Part shown: in pieces, positions 8,475 to 17,046 of the stretch
How the letters are laid out: the number at the start of each line of letters is the position of its first letter
How positions within the stretch are numbered: position 1 is the first letter of the stretch
Assembly: GCA_002413785.1 (NCBI GenBank)
Contig: DHXR01000052.1
Span: forward strand, 1 to 64,000
Origin: Mucilaginibacter sp. UBA5151
GTDB lineage: Bacteria > Bacteroidota > Bacteroidia > Sphingobacteriales > Sphingobacteriaceae
DNA: 64,000 bases
Reading direction: 5' to 3'
Made by a program: the position numbers and the translations under genes
The notes under the pieces: model-generated
Seen by the model: only the letters and a program-made list of their open reading frames with translations
The model's database searches: none
What the model was told of the DNA's origin: nothing

Positions 8475-9071
8475 TTAGTAAAGCTCGTTGAAGCCTACAC
8501 AATACCCTTCATCAAACCATTCTCCACCTTCATCATAACAAAAATCGCCATAGCCATTCGCTTCATCTTCCTCTGCTAAGGCAACGTCATAAGGTGCATT
8601 TTTTGCAAAGTCTTCGCAAGCTTCACTAATTGTTTTAAACTCGCCAAATAGGGCTAGGAATTTGACATCGTTGGCATTCTTAAATGACGGGGCTTCATTT
8701 ATGATGTCGAAATCAAAAAATACACCCTGGGTTTCTTTGCCGTTGTTCAATCTAGGCCCAATGCCTAAATCATAAACGAAAATTGTTTTATTAATGAGGT
8801 GTTCCAGCGCTGCAACCTTATTTAATTTCGGATCAATGGGAAGATTCAGTAACGCTACCTCGAATTCTAAGCCGTCAAGGAAGAAACCTTCTTTACTTGC
8901 TTTCCAATTTACTATACCTATTGGAACCTGGTCAAATTTGTGAAATTCTCTATAAATTATAGTTCTTATAAAAAAATAACCTGATCTTGGTGCAAGTCTT
9001 CCAGTACCTTCCAATTTTGCGTTATCAAATTTTTCGCTAACTCTTTCAGACATTTGGTTAAATAAATTCAT
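8475..9071 (-). CDS. Hypothetical protein with acidic, aromatic C-terminus
   Basis: The 198-residue product has a mixed alpha/beta body (RSGYFFIRTIIYREFHKF, GLEFEVALLNLPI) and a strongly acidic tail rich in Asp, Glu, Gly and Tyr (EEDEANGYGDFCYDEGGEWF). No family is recognised, and there is no signal peptide or membrane segment. It lies between the SF2-like gene and the 402-residue gene, all on the minus strand but each with its own terminator-like hairpin. The acidic tail could mediate protein binding, as in DNA-mimic proteins. That is only a suggestion. Confidence 0.55.
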   Translation of the reverse strand: MNLFNQMSERVSEKFDNAKLEGTGRLAPRSGYFFIRTIIYREFHKFDQVPIGIVNWKASKEGFFLDGLEFEVALLNLPIDPKLNKVAALEHLINKTIFVYDLGIGPRLNNGKETQGVFFDFDIINEAPSFKNANDVKFLALFGEFKTISEACEDFAKNAPYDVALAEEDEANGYGDFCYDEGGEWFDEGYCVGFNELY

Positions 9072-9154
9072 GATTAGTATGCCATTTTGTTTTTTAGATG
9101 GCGATACAAAAATATAGCAATATGTTTATAACATATTGATTATCTGTTATTTAC

Positions 9155-9196
9155 AAAGGTCAAGGAAGGGCTGAAAAGATCATTAGGTTGACCTTT
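9155..9196 (-). terminator. Hairpin after the 9204-10412 gene
   Basis: AAAGGTCA and TGACCTTT form an 8-bp stem around a long (26-nt) loop immediately beyond the stop codon. On the minus strand it runs into TGTAAATAAC. The long loop makes it a weaker candidate than its neighbours. Confidence 0.4.
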
Positions 9197-9203
9197 ACTA
9201 TTT

Positions 9204-10412
9204 TTAAATAAATTTCTTTTTACGATTTAAATTTTTAAAGGCATTATCAAATTTCGTACTTGAATACAATGGTTTATTACTTAGTTCAATCTTAAATTTA
9301 CTCAATCGTTCTTTTATTTGCTTTATCGAGCTGGAGTCGCTCCATTCACTTGTAGAATTTAAAGGCAATCCAATCATAATCAGGTATTGGTAGATAAAAT
9401 TATTCCTTTTGCGTTTTGTTATAATTGGGTCTTTAACTGATAACAGTTTTTCCGTCTCTAAATACATCATTATACCGGAATAAAGCTGATTTAGGTTATA
9501 GATATTCTGACTTTCTGTATTATATTTATTTGTCGAGTGGTTTAGTTTATCGTATTCACCTGAAAAAAAATCGTGCTCAAGTAATGCTTTATAAAATTCG
9601 GTGTTATGTTCTTTTTGTTCCTTAAATAGGGTCTTAACGATAAAAGTATTAAATTTTATATTTTGTTCCTGATCTCTTTCGGTAAAAGTAACTGTCTTTC
9701 CTCCAATGTTATAGCTAAAATCGATTTTAATGTCTTTTGAAACTATCAGAAAATTTGGTTGCTCTTTCTCGTTTGACTTTTTAACTTCAGGCAATTTAAT
9801 ATTAATGTTAAAATATGCTACGATCCGCTTTATTACCTTGTTTTGCAAATCTTCATCAATCGTACTAAAGTCAATTTCGCCTTCGGTATTCTTAAATTCA
9901 CTTTCCGGTTTTCCAGATAGCATTGATAGATAGCTTAAAAGTATATTATCTTTTTCATAGGAATCCAGATGATCATAAATTGCATCTTTGATAGTTTCAA
10001 TTGTATATTTAGGGAGTGGTGCTTTTATAAAGTTTAAAAGCAATTTGCCTCTTGTTCTCAACACATCATCCACATAAACGTCGCTGTACTTATCTCTATT
10101 TGCTATAACATAAGTGTTAGCAAGTAAAAGTAATTCGTCAGCATGTTTTTCTAATTCAGATGATGATGATTCTAATACCGAATTAAATAACTCAATAAAT
10201 TCACAAAGGAATGGTTCATCATATTGTTGAAAATAAGGGAATTTAAAAGGGACAGTAAACGAAGCAGGCCGATAAAAGGTAATACTATGCTCACCATAGG
10301 GATACATTACGAGGTCAACAAGTTTTTCTAAACTATATTTTGTGATGAAATCATAAGTCAATGATAATTCGATTTGTGATTGGTTATCGTTATCTAGAAC
10401 TATTTTAGGCAT
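9204..10412 (-). CDS. Hypothetical protein of the integrative element
   Basis: The 402-residue protein is rich in Lys, Asn, Glu and Ile and has no recognised motif. The N-terminal half is largely helical, with a serine/glutamate run (LESSSSELEKHADELLLLAN). The C-terminus is basic (AFKNLNRKKKFI), which would suit nucleic-acid or membrane-surface contact. It contains no signal peptide. It is transcribed in the same direction as the integrase and lies directly downstream of it. Confidence 0.55.
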   Translation of the reverse strand: MPKIVLDNDNQSQIELSLTYDFITKYSLEKLVDLVMYPYGEHSITFYRPASFTVPFKFPYFQQYDEPFLCEFIELFNSVLESSSSELEKHADELLLLANTYVIANRDKYSDVYVDDVLRTRGKLLLNFIKAPLPKYTIETIKDAIYDHLDSYEKDNILLSYLSMLSGKPESEFKNTEGEIDFSTIDEDLQNKVIKRIVAYFNINIKLPEVKKSNEKEQPNFLIVSKDIKIDFSYNIGGKTVTFTERDQEQNIKFNTFIVKTLFKEQKEHNTEFYKALLEHDFFSGEYDKLNHSTNKYNTESQNIYNLNQLYSGIMMYLETEKLLSVKDPIITKRKRNNFIYQYLIMIGLPLNSTSEWSDSSSIKQIKERLSKFKIELSNKPLYSSTKFDNAFKNLNRKKKFI

Positions 10413-10491
10413 TTTCTTTGGGATTAAAATTTGAAATTATGAAAAAAGGCGGGTTTGAAATACAGCATACTTCTTATAAGGTCACTAAGAT

Positions 10492-10521
10492 AAAAAAAGC
10501 AGGATAGTTACCTACCTTGCT
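10492..10521 (-). terminator. Terminator after the integrase gene
   Basis: AGCAGGATAG (10498-10507) pairs imperfectly with CTACCTTGCT (10512-10521). On the minus strand the stem is followed by a run of seven T (10492-10498). It sits 19 bp past the integrase stop codon. Confidence 0.6.
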
Positions 10522-10540
10522 CCTTATGTAATATATATAT

Positions 10541-11908
10541 TTATTTATATTTCGAATAGATTGATAAGCTCGTCTTTTGCAATTTATACTTATTTAGATC
10601 GATAGACGGCCTTAAAGTAAAACTGCAGGGATTTCTTACCAACTTAAGGCAAGGAATTACATTTATAATAACCTTATCATTCATTTGGTCTATAAGACTT
10701 TGGTCGAAATCATCAAGGTAAATATTGGTTATCTTATTACCATACTCATGTCCTAAAGATTCAGCAATCATCTCGTTTGAATATCCAAGTTTCTTAGCTG
10801 TAGTTGCCCAGGTATGTCGTATCACATAAGTGGTTAGATTGATTTTCAGTTTACATTGCGAGGTAATTTGATTCAGATAATTGTTGGTTACTTTAATCCA
10901 TTGTCTTGTAATTCTTATAGCAGCCTCACTATCTTCAATCGTACCTTTAGTAAAGACTGGCAATAAATAATCTGTTGGGTTGTCTTTGTAATAATTAAAT
11001 ATTTGAATAGCCACAGGATGAAGTTTAATGGTATAAAGCTTCTTTGTCTTCCGCCTTCGATAAGTTATGTATCCTTTGTGAATATTTTCACTTTTCAGAT
11101 AAGCCATATCTGTAAATGACATGCCTCTTAATGCGAAACTCAGGAATAAGAAATTAGCTGCATGCCATTGTTGTGAATTGGTTTTTTTTGGACAATTGTA
11201 AATTTTAGATAACTCATCGCTACCAATTGCCCGTTTGGCAGTCTTTTCAGTTTTTATTGAAATGTCATAAAATGGATATAAATCTCGTGCTACGATCTTA
11301 GCCTTGATAGCTTTATTAAATAAAGCCCGAATAGATCTGAAATAATTTCCAATAGTGTTTTTGCTCATCCCCTCTTGTGATAATTTATTTTGAAAGTTAT
11401 CTAATAAAGTGTAATTTATATCCTTAAATTCAAGTTTAAGGTTGTCAGTATACAGCATTAATCGGTTAATAGCGGTTCTATAAACAAGTGCATTCCCTGT
11501 TCGTTTAACCAATATAAATTCATCTACCACTTTGTTAGCAAAGTTTAGAAATGTAGTATTTATAACAGGTTGTATTTGTTTAGGCATAAGTTTAGACTTT
11601 AGCTTTTCAAAACAAAATGGTTCAGATTCCTCTATTTGAAGAATTGCCTTTTGAATTTCATAGTAACGCTTACTTAATGCAACATTGATAGTACTGTAGT
11701 TAGGATGTGTACTTCTTAAATTAAGCTTATTTTGATCCCAATCATTTTCCTTAATTGATATTCCCGAATGAATTAAATGAACCTTTTTAATGTTAGTTAC
11801 TCTAAAAGTAACCGGATAAGTACCATCAGATTTTTTTCTTCTGACGTCTAAAACAATTTTTAAATGAACCATAAATTTGAGTTTATGGCTATGGTTTGTG
11901 TAAGTCAC
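10541..11908 (-). CDS. Tyrosine recombinase / integrase
   Basis: The 455-residue protein is a Bacteroidota-type phage-like integrase. The N-terminal arm-binding region has the typical KIVLDVRRKKSDGTYPVTFR. A SAM-like core-binding domain follows (FLNFANKVVDEFILVKRTGN). The catalytic domain shows the first arginine in FALRGMSFTDMAYL, the H-x-x-R region as VIRHTWATTAKKLG, the second histidine in ESLGHEYGN, and the tyrosine in NIYLDDFD. The frame opens at 11908, but the methionine at 11872 (MVHLKIVLDV) is the more usual start for this family. It catalyses strand exchange for integration and excision. Five tandem 11-bp repeats and a truncated ABC-F gene lie just beyond its 5' end, which marks the element boundary. 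Confidence 0.9.
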   Translation of the reverse strand: MTYTNHSHKLKFMVHLKIVLDVRRKKSDGTYPVTFRVTNIKKVHLIHSGISIKENDWDQNKLNLRSTHPNYSTINVALSKRYYEIQKAILQIEESEPFCFEKLKSKLMPKQIQPVINTTFLNFANKVVDEFILVKRTGNALVYRTAINRLMLYTDNLKLEFKDINYTLLDNFQNKLSQEGMSKNTIGNYFRSIRALFNKAIKAKIVARDLYPFYDISIKTEKTAKRAIGSDELSKIYNCPKKTNSQQWHAANFLFLSFALRGMSFTDMAYLKSENIHKGYITYRRRKTKKLYTIKLHPVAIQIFNYYKDNPTDYLLPVFTKGTIEDSEAAIRITRQWIKVTNNYLNQITSQCKLKINLTTYVIRHTWATTAKKLGYSNEMIAESLGHEYGNKITNIYLDDFDQSLIDQMNDKVIINVIPCLKLVRNPCSFTLRPSIDLNKYKLQKTSLSIYSKYK

Positions 11909-11917
11909 ACCTTAAAA

Positions 11918-11972
11918 TTTGCAAACTATTTGCAAACTATTTGCAAACTATTTGCAAACTATTTGCAAACTA
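11918..11972. repeat. Five tandem copies of TTTGCAAACTA at the element end
   Basis: Five exact 11-bp units (TTTGCAAACTA) lie head to tail between the integrase gene and the disrupted ABC-F sequence. The core TTTGCAAA is itself palindromic. The position suggests integrase arm-type binding sites or part of the attachment region. Expansion by slippage is the alternative. Confidence 0.75.
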
Positions 11973-11985
11973 AGTCAAGAAAAAC

Positions 11986-12177
11986 GTGCCAGGCATGAAA
12001 GATTTCAGGGGCACCATCCTCTTTACCACGCGTGACCATGAGTTGGTTGAAACTGTAGCCAACAGGATTATAGAAATAACCCCTGGCGGCACTATAGATA
12101 AGCTGATGACCTACGATGAGTATATCAACAGCGATGCGGTGCAGAAACAGCGGGATGAGTTGTACGCGATGGCTTAG
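11986..12177 (+). pseudogene. 3' end of an ABC-F ATPase gene, cut off by the integrative element
   Basis: The frame encodes a clear ABC-F C-terminal segment: FRGTILFTTRDHELVETVAN followed by RIIEITPGGTIDKLMTYDEY. Only about 60 residues remain. Homology begins near 11995 (GMKDF), and upstream the frame reads into the 11-bp repeats and a stop. The 5' part of the gene is not in the window and should lie left of the element on the plus strand. The fragment is undamaged, which fits either recent insertion or an att-site duplication in which the element carries a replacement 3' end at its other junction. Confidence 0.75.
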
Positions 12178-12227
12178 GTGAAGGGCGAAAGGTAAAAGGT
12201 GAAAGGTTTTCATCTCCAATTATGCTT

Positions 12228-12255
12228 CTTTCGGACTTTTCCGACTTTCGGACTT
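12228..12255 (+). promoter_or_regulatory. CTTTCGGACTT boxes upstream of tRNA-Lys
   Basis: Two copies of CTTTCGGACTT (12228-12238 and 12245-12255) precede a TTTATTTG sequence (12269-12276), a weak match to the Bacteroidota TAnnTTTG element, 18 bp before the tRNA. The same box precedes tig, clpP and clpX. Confidence 0.4.
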
Positions 12256-12293
12256 CAAAAAAAATCCGTTTATTTGCAGCCCGTCTTTACAAT

Positions 12294-12366
12294 GACTTGG
12301 TAGCTCAGCCGGTAGAGCAACTGACTCTTAATCAGTGGGTCGAGAGTTCGATCCTCTCCCAGGTCA
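12294..12366 (+). tRNA. tRNA-Lys (anticodon CTT)
   Basis: The 73-nt sequence folds into a standard cloverleaf. The acceptor stem is GACTTGG/CCAGGTC with discriminator A. The D arm is GCTC-AGCCGGTA-GAGC. The anticodon stem ACTGA/TCAGT carries loop CTCTTAA, giving anticodon CTT, which reads AAG (Lys). The T arm is GAGAG-TTCGATC-CTCTC. CCA is not encoded. The gene is just downstream of the ABC-F fragment, but the element boundary lies in the ABC-F sequence, not in the tRNA. Confidence 0.95.
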
Positions 12367-12369
12367 CTG

Positions 12370-12404
12370 AAAGCCTTTCAGCAGAAGTTGGAGGGCTTTT
12401 TTTT
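12370..12404 (+). terminator. Terminator of tRNA-Lys
   Basis: AAAGCC and GGCTTT form the base of a hairpin followed by an uninterrupted T tract. The same hairpin type, AGCCTTTCAGC with a complementary arm and T tract, recurs at 27238-27270 and 29259-29290. Confidence 0.8.
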
Positions 12405-12521
12405 ATTGTGTAAGCACAGCCTACAGGCATAGTTTATCCATTTTGGAAATCTAAGGAATGTGGGTTTATAAAGTTAATTGAACTTACTCAGCTATTACCA
12501 ATAAGTTCAGGACTTTCATTT

Positions 12522-13394
12522 TTATTTCGATTTATGTTTTGGATTAATTCCAATAGTGTTGATCAAAGTGCCAATGGCATCAATACTGATTTCCACTACA
12601 TCACCCTCCTGCAAAGTAAAGTCAGGCGAAGGTACAAGGCAGGTGCCGGTCATCAGGTAGCAACCATGCGGGAAATCACATTCGCGGTATAGATAGCCGG
12701 TTAATTCGGTAAATGATCGTTTTATACGGGAAACGGTGGTAGCGTCTTCATAAACTTTCACTTCATCCCGTTTAATATTCATTTTTATGGCAGTATCGCC
12801 GCCTATTGGTGATGAAGTAACGTAAAGACAGGGTCCCAGTCCGGCACTTTTTTCATAAATTTTAGCCTGCGGCAGATATAGTGCATTTTCCCCTTCAATA
12901 CTCCTTGAGCTCATGTCGTTACCAATGGTATAACCCTGTATATTTCCGTTTGCGTTGATAAATAAGGTTAGTTCAGGCTCCGGTACATTCCAGGCGGAAT
13001 CTGTGCGGATAAAAACCTGTTGTTTATGTCCCGATACCCTGGAGGCTGTTGCCTTAAAAAACAACTCCGGGCGTTCGGCATCATACACCCTGTCGTATAA
13101 ACTTGCCGCCCCCGAACTTTGCGACTCTTCCATGCGGGCATCACGGCTTTTGAGGTAGGTAACCCCCGCGGCCCATACCTCCTGGTGTCCAATTGGTGGC
13201 AAAATACAATTATCTTCCAGGTATTTCACTTCCTCGCTAAGGGCTAATTGCCTGGCAGTTTTGGTTTTTGACAATAAATAAGCTTCCAGGTTATCCCGGT
13301 TAACCAGGCTATCCCAGTGCCCGTTGATCAGAAACATGGAGTAGTTGTACTCCAGTATTATCCCGTTAATGGTGTTATACAATTTCATGATCAA
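12522..13394 (-). CDS. Fumarylacetoacetase-family hydrolase/dehydratase (2-keto-3-deoxy sugar-acid type)
   Basis: The 290-residue protein belongs to the FAH superfamily. The segment VWAAGVTYLKSRDARMEESQ and the metal-site region PEPELTLFINANGNIQGYTI-GNDMSSRSIEGEN match the branch that contains 2-keto-3-deoxy-D-arabinonate and related sugar-acid dehydratases. Such enzymes use a divalent metal to dehydrate or cleave 2-keto-3-deoxy acids in the cytoplasm. The methionine at residue 3 (13388) is an equally good start. The gene stands alone, so its substrate cannot be read from context. A mannonate dehydratase (29640) shows that the organism handles sugar acids. Confidence 0.75.
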   Translation of the reverse strand: MIMKLYNTINGIILEYNYSMFLINGHWDSLVNRDNLEAYLLSKTKTARQLALSEEVKYLEDNCILPPIGHQEVWAAGVTYLKSRDARMEESQSSGAASLYDRVYDAERPELFFKATASRVSGHKQQVFIRTDSAWNVPEPELTLFINANGNIQGYTIGNDMSSRSIEGENALYLPQAKIYEKSAGLGPCLYVTSSPIGGDTAIKMNIKRDEVKVYEDATTVSRIKRSFTELTGYLYRECDFPHGCYLMTGTCLVPSPDFTLQEGDVVEISIDAIGTLINTIGINPKHKSK

Positions 13395-13597
13395 TTTTAA
13401 AGAAAATTTTCGTCAAATTGATATTTTTAATTTTGTTAGTTATGACTTTGTCTGATCTTTGGTCAGGATCTCCCCGAACAATACCTGTATAATAGGGGAA
13501 CCTATTATAAACAATCCACTTATCCTTGAAACTTCAATTATTCTGCCATACATTTGTTAAGCTTGTGCAAGTACGCTGCATTATTATGGCCTGAAAA

Positions 13598-13822
13598 ATG
13601 ATAAATGAATCATATCCTAAAATATATTTATACAGACGGTTAGTTCAGGCAAAACTATTTATTGACACCCACTATGCCGATAATATTGACCTAAGCAACA
13701 TTGCTGATGAAGCGTATTTTTCCAAGTTTCATTTCATTAGAAAGTTCAAACATATTTACCGTAAAATACCGCACCAATATTTAATTTTCGTACGAATTGA
13801 TAACCAGAATCAATACCCTTGA
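13598..13822 (+). pseudogene. AraC-family regulator, truncated by deletion
   Basis: The product starts like the short one-domain AraC proteins of Bacteroidota (KIYLYRRLVQAKLFIDTHYA, then the first HTH, FSKFHFIRKFKHIYRKIPHQ YL). It stops where the second helix-turn-helix should begin. Full-length members have about 130 residues, and this one has 74, the last eight or so out of frame with the family. The break, near 13790, coincides with the N-terminal loss of the next gene, so one deletion seems to have fused the two. It cannot bind DNA in the normal two-HTH mode. Confidence 0.65.
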
Positions 13823-14207
13823 TGAACATAGCACGGCCCAGTGGGGTAAGATGAATATTTATCAGATGTTAAAACATTGTACTCTTTGGGAAGAAATGAT
13901 ATCTGGTAAAATAGCGTGTAAACGGTCATTCCTTGGCCGATTGTTCGGTAAAACAGTTTTGAAAGATTTTATCAAAGATGAAAAACCTTGGAAGCGGCAT
14001 TCACCAACAAGTCCTGAACTTAGGGTAAAAGAAAGAAATGGCAATGTTGCATCCGAAAGAACAAAATGGATTGCCCTGATTGAGGGAAATGCTCATTTTT
14101 CAAATTCCAGCTTCGTACATCCCTTTTTCGGAAAAATGACAAAAGAACAAATTGGAATTTTAGCTTATAAACACACTGACCACCACCTAAGACAGTTTAA
14201 CAGTTAA
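13797..14207 (+). CDS. DUF1569-like protein, probably N-terminally truncated
   Basis: The 136-residue product resembles DUF1569 (DinB/YfiT-like four-helix proteins). Characteristic parts are the segment QWGKMNIYQMLKHCTLWEEM near the N-terminus and the metal-ligand-like histidines of AYKHTDHHLRQF at the C-terminus. Family members usually carry about 15 more N-terminal residues. The ATG at 13797 lies inside the out-of-frame tail of the AraC remnant, so translation from it may be fortuitous. The function of the family is unknown. The protein may still fold, since the histidine pattern is present. Confidence 0.55.
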   Translation: MITRINTLDEHSTAQWGKMNIYQMLKHCTLWEEMISGKIACKRSFLGRLFGKTVLKDFIKDEKPWKRHSPTSPELRVKERNGNVASERTKWIALIEGNAHFSNSSFVHPFFGKMTKEQIGILAYKHTDHHLRQFNS

Positions 14208-14368
14208 CTCAATTAACAAAAAAGATGATCAAAACTTTTAATATGCAGACCGCTACGTTTGTTTATGAATTGATAACATAATAATCATCTGAATTTCGTT
14301 GGGTTTTTGGTTAAAAGTTGTTCTCCGCAGATCTTTAACTCAGAAAAATTAAATTTTTATAATCACAG

Positions 14369-16694
14369 CTAATCAGATAAGGGTGACTGGTGCTTTTTTA
14401 TCTTAATGATGATCAGCTTTGAGGTAGGCGTATTGCTTTTTTCAGCTACGCTGTCAATCGGCACTAAAACATTGGTTTCCGGATAATAGGCAGCGGTATT
14501 ACATTCGGGGATATTATAGGGCACCACTACAAACAGGCGTGCAGCGCGTTCAACTCCACCGGAGTAATTAAACAGGTCTACCTTCTCCCCTGTTTTAAAA
14601 CCTGCCTTTTGCATATCAGTTTCATTCATAAAAATAACCCGCCGCTCATTATACACACCTCGATAACGGTCATCCAGTCCGTAGATAGTGGTATTAAACT
14701 GATCATGGCTCCGGATGGTTGTCAGCATATATTCATCATCAGCAATTTTGTTTACAGGCAGCTCAGTAATAGTAAATGGCGCTTTACCCTCAAATCCGGT
14801 ATTTTCAAACTTACCTTCCCGCGGAGCATTAGGCAGGTAAAAGCCTGCCGGCTGACGAACTTTTTGATTATATTCTTCAAAACCCGGTATAACTTTGGCA
14901 ATTACATCACGCACAGCATCGTAACTGTCAGCGTATTTATCCCAGTCAATAACAGAACGGGAACCAAGCGTTGCTTTAGCCAGCTTACAAACTATTTGGT
15001 TTTCATTCAACAAGTCTTTCGATATGGGTTCTAAAACACCTTTCGATAGCTGTACAACCCCCATGGAGTTTTCGCAACTGATAAACTGCGCTTCGCCATT
15101 AACCATATCCTTATCACTTCGGGATAAAGTGGGTAAAATAATGGCTTCTTCCCCGTGTACAAGGTGGCTCCTGTTCAGCTTTGTGGATACCTGTACTGTC
15201 AATTTCAATTTACGCATGGGTTCGGCGGTGTAAAGAGTATCCGGCGTAGCTGAAATAAAATTACCGCCCATAGCGAAAAACACCTTTAACTTTCCCTGCT
15301 GCATGGCTTTTATAGCTTCAACCACATCATAACCCTTTTTACGGGGTGGCTCAAAGCCGCAAACTTCCTTTAATTTATCCAGTTGTTTTTTACCGGGGTT
15401 TTCCCATATCAGCATGGTACGGTTACCCTGCACATTGCTATGTCCGCGCACAGGGCATAAACCTGAGCCGGTTTTGCCAATGCTGCCCTTTAATAAAACA
15501 AGGTTTACAATTTCTTTTATGGTATCAACGCCATTAACATGTTGCGTAATCCCCATGGCCCAACAGATGATGATCCTGTTTTTATGTTTCAGTGTTTCGG
15601 CAGCTTCTTTAATTTGGCTCAGCGGGACACTGCAGGCTACAGCAAGTTCATCTATATTATATTGCTGCAGAAGATCAACAAATACTTCATAGCCAACAGT
15701 TTTATTTTGTATGAACTGTTGATCAAACACCTTTCCCGGGTTTTCCTGTTCAGCACCATAAAGAAGTTTTTCTATCGCCTTCAACAGCGCTAAGTCTCCG
15801 TTAATTTTAACCTGCAAATACAGATCGGCCAGTTGGGTGCTAAAGCCCAGCACCCCTTTTACGGTTTGCGGGTTTTTAAAAGCCATTAAACCTGCCTCGA
15901 AAAGCGGGTTTACCGCGATAATTTTCGCCCCGTTTTTTTTAGCCTTTTCCAGCGCCGAAAGCATCCGTGGATGATTTGTACCGGGGTTTTGCCCCATTAT
16001 TATGATGACATCTGTATCATAAAAATCATCCAGTGTAACGGTGCCTTTTCCAATACCTATGGTTTCAGTTAACCCAACACCCGACGATTCGTGGCACATA
16101 TTTGAGCAATCGGGCAAATTATTGGTGCCAAATTCTCTCACAAACAGCTGATACATAAAGGAAGCCTCGTTACTGGTACGGCCCGATGTATAAAATGCCG
16201 CCTCATCCGGCGAAGCTAAACTGTTTAAATGATGGGCTATCTTCTTAAAAGCATTATCCCAGCTGATCGGCTGGTAATGCGTACCGCCTTTTGGCAAATA
16301 TACAGGCTGCGCGATCCTGCCCATTTTGCCGATCTCATAATCATTCAGCTTTGCCAGGTCGGCAACGGAATGATCAGCAAAAAATTCGGCAGTCAGTTTT
16401 TTTGTAGTCGCTTCCTCGGCCAGCGCCTTGGCACCGTTTTCACAATACTCGGCAATAGGCGAGCGGTCGTCATCCGGATCGGGCCAGGCGCAGCTCGGGC
16501 AATCAAAAACCGCCCTTTTTATTCATGTGAAAAAGACCTTCCATGCCCCTGACCAGCCCGGCTTCTTTAAAAACATCCTTCCCGGCCTCAAGAACAGCCG
16601 GAATACCTGCCGCCCATTTTTTTGGTGAACTTAGCTTCAAATCCAGCAGTTCTTCCGGATTTTCGGCGGCTGGTTGTTCAATCCCCTTCTTCAT
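14369..16694 (-). pseudogene. fdhF: FdhF/YdeP-type molybdopterin oxidoreductase, frameshifted
   Basis: Two overlapping frames encode one protein of about 770 residues. The first (16694-16503) gives the N-terminus, ending in HMNKKGGF. The family continues with FDCPSCAWPDPDDDR, found one frame away, and then runs to the stop at 14369. An extra T in a T5 run (plus-strand A5 at about 16505-16509) accounts for the shift. The rest carries the expected formate-dehydrogenase-like alpha-subunit features: CSNMCHESSGVGLTETIGIG, GQNPGTNHPRM, AMGITQHVNG, and a molydopterin-dinucleotide-binding C-terminal domain (TTIRSHDQFNTTIYGLDDRY). It overlaps the 16678-17046 gene in an operon with fdhD. The homopolymer indel could be a sequencing error, but fdhD is also broken. 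Confidence 0.8.
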
Positions 16695-17046
16695 AATTTT
16701 TATCAGCTAAAGGGTTAGGATAGTTGTCACTTTGATCTTCGTTTACATTATCCAGGCAGGCAAAATCTTTTTCAACAAGTATATGCAGCGGACCGGCATC
16801 ATTTTCAAACCCAACCCTGTTGGTATTTATCAATTCATTGATCATCCCCTTAGGCATCAGCAGGGTAATGGTATGGTCAACAAAAGTTGATGACAGCTCC
16901 TTGTCATCCGTCAGCCTTATCGCGTAAATTAACGACTGCTTTCCAAAGCTTACTTTATCATCGAGGTAGCCGGTCAAAGCTAATTTTTTTATAGCCGAAC
17001 GGGTAAGTCTGTACCTTATCGAATTACTTTTAATACGTATTTTCAT
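16678..17046 (-). CDS. Small conserved protein of the fdhD-fdhF operon
   Basis: This 122-residue cytoplasmic protein is open and overlaps both neighbours: its start lies inside the end of fdhD and its stop inside the start of fdhF. The N-terminus is basic (MKIRIKSNSIRYRLTRSAIK), the middle has a beta-rich segment (FVDHTITLLMPKGMINELIN), and the tail is acidic with a cysteine (VEKDFACLDNVNEDQSDNYP). Similar small proteins often accompany YdeP-type oxidoreductases in Bacteroidota, which is my recollection and not shown by the sequence. Tight overlap implies translational coupling and a role linked to the oxidoreductase. Confidence 0.6.
   Translation of the reverse strand: MKIRIKSNSIRYRLTRSAIKKLALTGYLDDKVSFGKQSLIYAIRLTDDKELSSTFVDHTITLLMPKGMINELINTNRVGFENDAGPLHILVEKDFACLDNVNEDQSDNYPNPLADKNYEEGD

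Noticed and set aside
12222..12413. Plus-strand 63-residue frame across tRNA-Lys
   Set aside because: It overlaps the tRNA and its terminator and is a chance frame.
16503..16512. Programmed frameshift in fdhF
   Set aside because: The T5 run is shorter than usual slippery sites, no stimulatory structure was seen, and the operon partner fdhD is also broken. A mutation or sequencing error is more likely.
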